Of a DNA stretch of 64,000 nt, positions 60,013 to 64,000 are shown one piece after another. The notes below the pieces were generated by a model, which saw only the letters and a list, made by a program, of their open reading frames with translations, was not told the DNA's origin and made no database searches. The position numbers and the translations under genes are program-made. The stretch is from Mycoplasmopsis canis PG 14 (GTDB lineage: Bacteria > Bacillota_I > Bacilli_A > Mycoplasmatales > Metamycoplasmataceae), in assembly GCF_001553195.1 (NCBI RefSeq), contig NZ_CP014281.1:833444-897443 (forward strand), given 5' to 3'. Every line of letters begins with the position of its first letter. The first letter of the stretch is position 1.

Positions 60013-60882
60013 TTAGTTATCTTTTAATAAGTGACCTCTTTTTTTAGTTAAATAACAATTTTCTGACAATTTGTATTTATTAGATCTTTTAGGCGACTCT
60101 ATAAATTTAATTATATTTTTTATTTTATCTTTTGATAATTTTATATTCTTGAAATTGTTATTTATTAATTCATAAACCAATTCCTCTTTTTTTGTTAAAA
60201 ATTTAAATGTATCTTGGGAGAAATTATTTTCTTTTCATTTTTTGTAATTCTTATCAACTTTGTGAAAACGTAATTTTAAAATAAAATTCAATACAAAGAA
60301 ATAAATCATCATATAGATTTTTCAAATTTTTGGTTTCTCATTATTGTGAATTCTAATTTTGTTTCTAGAATACTTCGGTTCTTCGTTTGTATAATCTTTA
60401 TGAAACGGAATCCCTTTAGATAAGTTTTTTTTAATGATTGTTTTTTTAAAAAATCTAAAAAGTAATGGTCTTTCAATGTTCATATCAAACAAAATATTAT
60501 GTTTTTTAATACCGTAATATTTAGAAAATCTTTTAGATTGTTTTTGAAAAATTGCAGTTTCTAAAAAATCATCGATATTGTGAGCAATAAATAATTTATC
60601 ACAATTATATTTTAAGTAAATTTCTCTGAAAAATTTATATCTTATTTCTCTTGCTCAATTTTGAAAATTGCCTTTTTTATAATCATCTTTTTTTAAATTT
60701 AAACCCTCAAAATCAATTTTATAAGTTACACAAAAATTTTTTACAATTTCATAATCGATATGGCTATCAAATCGTTGATTATAATTAACTGTTGCTACAA
60801 CTATATTTTTTTTCCTGTATTTATTCAATAAATACATACTATCAGGACCACCACTAACAGCTAATAGAATTTTTTTATTCAC
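60013..60882 (-). CDS. tilS: tRNA(Ile)-lysidine synthetase
   Basis: Modifies the CAU anticodon of tRNA-Ile2 so it reads AUA, 289 residues with UGA as Trp. The PP-loop is SGGPDS at residues 10-15. HNIDDFLETAIFQ and SRNKIR segments fit the family core. It lacks most of the C-terminal domain of larger TilS proteins, as in other mycoplasmas. Overlaps pth by 8 bases. Confidence 0.93.
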
Positions 60883-61441
60883 TTAAATCTTTCTTTGTAT
60901 TAAATTTATTCATTACAGTATAAATATCATTAAAGCCATATAAAATTGCTGCATCGGCCGCCTTCTCGATAACCTTATCTATGATTAAAATTTCTTCCTC
61001 AGTAAATTTTCCTAAAACAAAATCTTTTAACTCTCCGTTAAAGGCTTTTTTTATGCCTATTTTCATTCTTTTAAAATCTTGTTTATTTCCTAATTGTGTT
61101 ACTATACTTTTAATACCATTATGACTCCCCGCAGAACCACCAACTTTTATTGATGCCTTACCTAAGTCAATATCTTTTTCATCATGTATAACCAAAATAT
61201 CACTACTATCTATTTTAAAGAATTCAGATAACTGTTGGATAAAATTTCCTGAAAGGTTCATATAAGTTAGTGGCTTTGCAACTATTAATTCATCAACTTT
61301 TGCATATTCTCCGTTAAATTTAGATTTATTTAATGTAATGTTTAATTTTTTACAGATTCTATCAATTACCAAAAAACCAGCATTGTGTCTAGTAAATTTA
61401 TATTCATTACCAGGGTTACCTAATCCTACTATTAATTTCAT
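60875..61441 (-). CDS. pth: Peptidyl-tRNA hydrolase
   Basis: 188 residues. GLGNPGNEYKFTRHNAGF holds the catalytic His and Asn; LTYMNLSG and HDEKDIDLG are further family motifs. Rescues peptidyl-tRNA. SD AAAGGAGT overlaps the end of the upstream recD-like gene, and its own end overlaps tilS. Confidence 0.97.
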   Translation of the reverse strand: MKLIVGLGNPGNEYKFTRHNAGFLVIDRICKKLNITLNKSKFNGEYAKVDELIVAKPLTYMNLSGNFIQQLSEFFKIDSSDILVIHDEKDIDLGKASIKVGGSAGSHNGIKSIVTQLGNKQDFKRMKIGIKKAFNGELKDFVLGKFTEEEILIIDKVIEKAADAAILYGFNDIYTVMNKFNTKKDLSE

Positions 61442-61442
61442 T

Positions 61443-63788
61443 TTACTCCTTTAACATTCACTCTAAATTAGTGATAATTTCTTTTGTATTTGTGAACTCT
61501 TTTAAGAAAATTTTTGAATAAATTTTTTCTTCTTTCGTAAAGAGAACAAGTTTTTTAATCGCTCTTGAAGCTGCTGTATAAACCAATTTCTTTGAAAGCA
61601 TTTTTGAATGATCAGGGTGGACAATAAACATAGCACATTCAATTTCACTACCTTGATATTTATGTATTGTAACGGCATAACCCAATTTAATTTCGTTTCT
61701 AAATTCCTCTTTGGTGTATGAAACTATTTTTTCACCAGACAAATCTTCATACCTAACCTTAATTATATCTTTCTCACGCCCTAAACTTTTATCTTTTGAT
61801 ATTGAATGTATATAACCTATATCACCGTTTGAAATATTATCATCATATCTATTTACTAATTGAATAACTTTATCATTTATTCTAAATTGATACTCCTGTT
61901 CACCTATTTTATATTTGTGAATAATATCTGAATCTTTATTATAAATGTTTTGTATTTCTCTATTTATTCTATCAATACCATAATACCCTCTATAAGTAGG
62001 GCATAATATTATTGTATTATCTATTCCGTACTTATTAACTTTTTTCATAAATAATTCCGATAAATCTTTAATAAAGTCGCTATAAATAATCATCTCAATA
62101 TTTTTTTGTTTTAAACTGTTTCCGTAATAATCGCTAAATTTTGGATAAATTTTTTCTTTAAAGTCATCTTTATTCAAAGAATTAATATTTAATTTTAAGT
62201 TTTTTGATATAAATTCATATATTTTAGTGTTAAATATTTCGTTCGAAAAATCTCCTAAAGAATTAATGAAATGTATATAGTCAATAATTTCGGAACTTTC
62301 TGATCTGAAATTCTCATAAAGATAACTAACAGGAAACTTTTGAGAATTAATTAAATCAGAAAGTAAATTACCAGGACCAATTGCTGGTAATTGATCTACA
62401 TCACCAATTAAAATGATTTTTGATAAATTCCTACAGGTTGATAATAAAAGATAAAAAATATTTATATTAACCATACTAAATTCATCAATAATTAAACATT
62501 TTATATCTTTAAATTCGTCTTCGTCTTTTGTGACTCTTTCATCTTCGTTTGGTATGCTTAAGAAGCTATGAATTGTTTTTGAAATAAAACCGTGTTTTTT
62601 TGTCAAGTTAGAAGAAGCTCTACCAGTTGGTGTTAAAACAATAAAATCCTTGCCATACTTATATTTTGATTTAATAAAAGATTGATAAATATGTTTTATT
62701 ATGTTGCTTTTACCCGTTCCTGGACCCCCGGTTATTATGTTTATATTACTACTTAAAGAAGTATAATAAGCTTTTCTTTGCCTATCGCTGAGATACTTAA
62801 TTTCGCTATTGTTTAACTTTGAAATTTCTAAGGTTTTTTTGTTTTTAATTTCATTTATTCATCACGTAATCATTCTTTCTTTATCAAACATTTGTTTTCG
62901 ACAAACAAGGTTCTCAACACTAATTAGTGTGTTTTTGTTAATCATATGTTCAATAAATTCAGATATTATAAATTTATTTTCAATTATGTTTGCTTCTTTT
63001 GTGATTAATAGAATTAATAATTCTTTATCCCAATAAGTTGAATTATTTTCTTCCAATTTTAGCATTGAAGAATTCATAAAGGCTTCTAATCTTTCGAATG
63101 AAGTTTTTTCTCAACCAAGAGCTAAACCAAAAACATCTACATCTTGAAGAGAAAGTTTAAAATCGTTATAAAGTTTATAAGGATTATTTGTTTTAAAGTG
63201 ACTCAATACATCTTTAACTTCGGGAAATAATCTTTTTATATCTATATATAAATTTTGTATTTTATTAATTTCGAAGAAAAATAAATCTTCATTCAATTCA
63301 GAGGTCTCATCTAAAAGATTGATAATTTTTTCTTTATTTTCATCAAAAACTAATTTAATATTTTCTTTCTGAAGTAAACTTAAAAAAATAGCGAAATCAT
63401 TATCAAAAAGTTTTCCTTCTAATACATTCTTAAAAAAACCTTTAAAAGTGTATCCGATTTTTATCTTATCAATTGCAACAAAACCCACTTTTGGTGTGTT
63501 TTTTAAATATTGATAAAGTTCCATTTCCCTATCAACTTCTTTTGGTTTTGAATAAAAGTTAACCAAAACATAATTATTTTGATTTCCAGGTTTTGTTGAT
63601 TTTGTAACAACTAAATTATATGTTTCGTATAAATCAGGGATATTTTTTACAGCATAAACAACTTTTTTTTCTTTTGTTTCTGTTTCAAACATGAATAACG
63701 CTCACCCTTGATCTTTACTTCCTTTAAGTACTTTTATAACCTTACCAGAAAGTAACTCTTCACCATCTTTTAAATCGATTTTTTTCAT
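61443..63788 (-). CDS. recD2: RecD2-like ATP-dependent DNA helicase
   Basis: SF1B helicase acting in DNA repair, 781 residues with UGA as Trp. The true C-terminus runs seven codons past an in-frame UGA to the TAA at 61443. An N-terminal region of about 340 residues is followed by Walker A GGPGTGKS (354-361), Walker B IDEFSMVN, motif III GDVDQLPAIGPG and motif VI-like AVTIHKYQGSE. No RecB or RecC gene is near, which fits RecD2. First gene of recD2-pth-tilS, transcribed away from the putative origin. Confidence 0.92.
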
Positions 63789-63836
63789 ATGTAATTTATA
63801 TTATAAATTAATTTTGTTTATATTTTTTTAAAAAAG

Positions 63837-63988
63837 TTATTAACAAGTTTATTCACAAGTATTTTCTATAGTTATTCACAAATTAATTAAATTTTAAATA
63901 TAATTGTGAATAACTGCAGATAATTCCTATTTTATAGACTTAAAAATTGTGAATAAAATGTTAAAAAACTAGGTTTTTTTGTGGAAAA
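63837..63988. other. DnaA-box cluster, probable part of oriC
   Basis: TTATTCACA at 63849-63857 and 63872-63880; TGTGAATAA at 63905-63913 and 63948-63956; TGTGGAAAA at 63980-63988; a weaker TTATTAACA at 63837-63845. Five strong boxes lie in about 140 bp, in both orientations and in very AT-rich DNA with no gene. dnaA is expected just beyond the window but is not visible. Confidence 0.8.
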
Positions 63989-64000
63989 AACGAATAAAGT

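Overview
The window comes from a Mollicutes chromosome of the Mycoplasma hominis/synoviae-fermentans type (Mycoplasmopsis/Metamycoplasma). Base composition is strongly AT-rich. UGA must be read as tryptophan: nearly every long gene (lgt, fusA, parC, lysS, serS, yidC, the giant ABC permease) is interrupted by in-frame UGA codons at conserved Trp positions, and all become single open frames under genetic code 4. There are no cell-wall genes, and lipoproteins with Cys lipoboxes are common. A P80-P60-HinT operon, known from M. hominis and relatives, supports the assignment. The species is not identified.

Layout. 1-2702: hprK (5' end outside), lgt and trxB in a tight operon. 2815-18071: a 15-kb accessory island between trxB and the str operon, with four paralogous MIB-type immunoglobulin-binding proteins and two MIP-type serine-protease lipoproteins in the order MIB-MIB-MIP-MIB-MIB-MIP. 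Terminators and near-identical extended -10 promoters divide it into four transcription units: MIB1; MIB2; MIP1-MIB3; MIB4-MIP2. 18278-21327: rpsL-rpsG-fusA. 21416-23944: a zinc-ribbon-like hypothetical protein, rnhB and a lipoprotein. 24059-26789: ecfA1-ecfA2-ecfT, the energising module of an ECF vitamin transporter. 26916-30957: parC and lysS.

30958-32820 is a decayed zone: a lipoprotein pseudogene without a normal start and with a frameshift, a 3' fragment of an IS30-type transposase, and the 3' remnant of an unknown gene. 32857-36576 (minus): the P80-P60-HinT operon. 36683-37210: a small unknown protein. 37216-37318: a lone 5S rRNA gene. 37401-38782: an intact IS1630-like IS30-family element, flanked by a 24-bp direct repeat that is itself the hairpin terminator of yidC. 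38801-41420 (minus): rpmH-rnpA-yidC. 41593-48252 (plus): serS, two HAD phosphatases and a 1176-residue surface protein. 48272-48712: a small element with palindromic terminal repeats around a short HTH-like gene. 48877-57886 (minus): an ABC ATPase and a 2667-residue FtsX/MacB-like permease. 57996-63788 (minus): ftsH, tilS, pth and a RecD2-like helicase. 63789-64000: a cluster of DnaA boxes, probably part of oriC.

How genes work together: MIB captures antibody and MIP cleaves it at the cell surface, so the island is an immune-evasion locus. Lgt, encoded just upstream, lipidates MIP and the other lipoproteins. YidC, FtsH and the P80/P60 complex serve membrane-protein biogenesis. RpmH, RnpA, TilS, Pth, SerS, LysS, S12, S7, EF-G and 5S rRNA serve translation. 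The most unusual items are the doubled MIB/MIP array with its shared promoter, the IS inserted into and duplicating a terminator, the palindrome-ended element near 48.5 kb, and several apparently leaderless genes.
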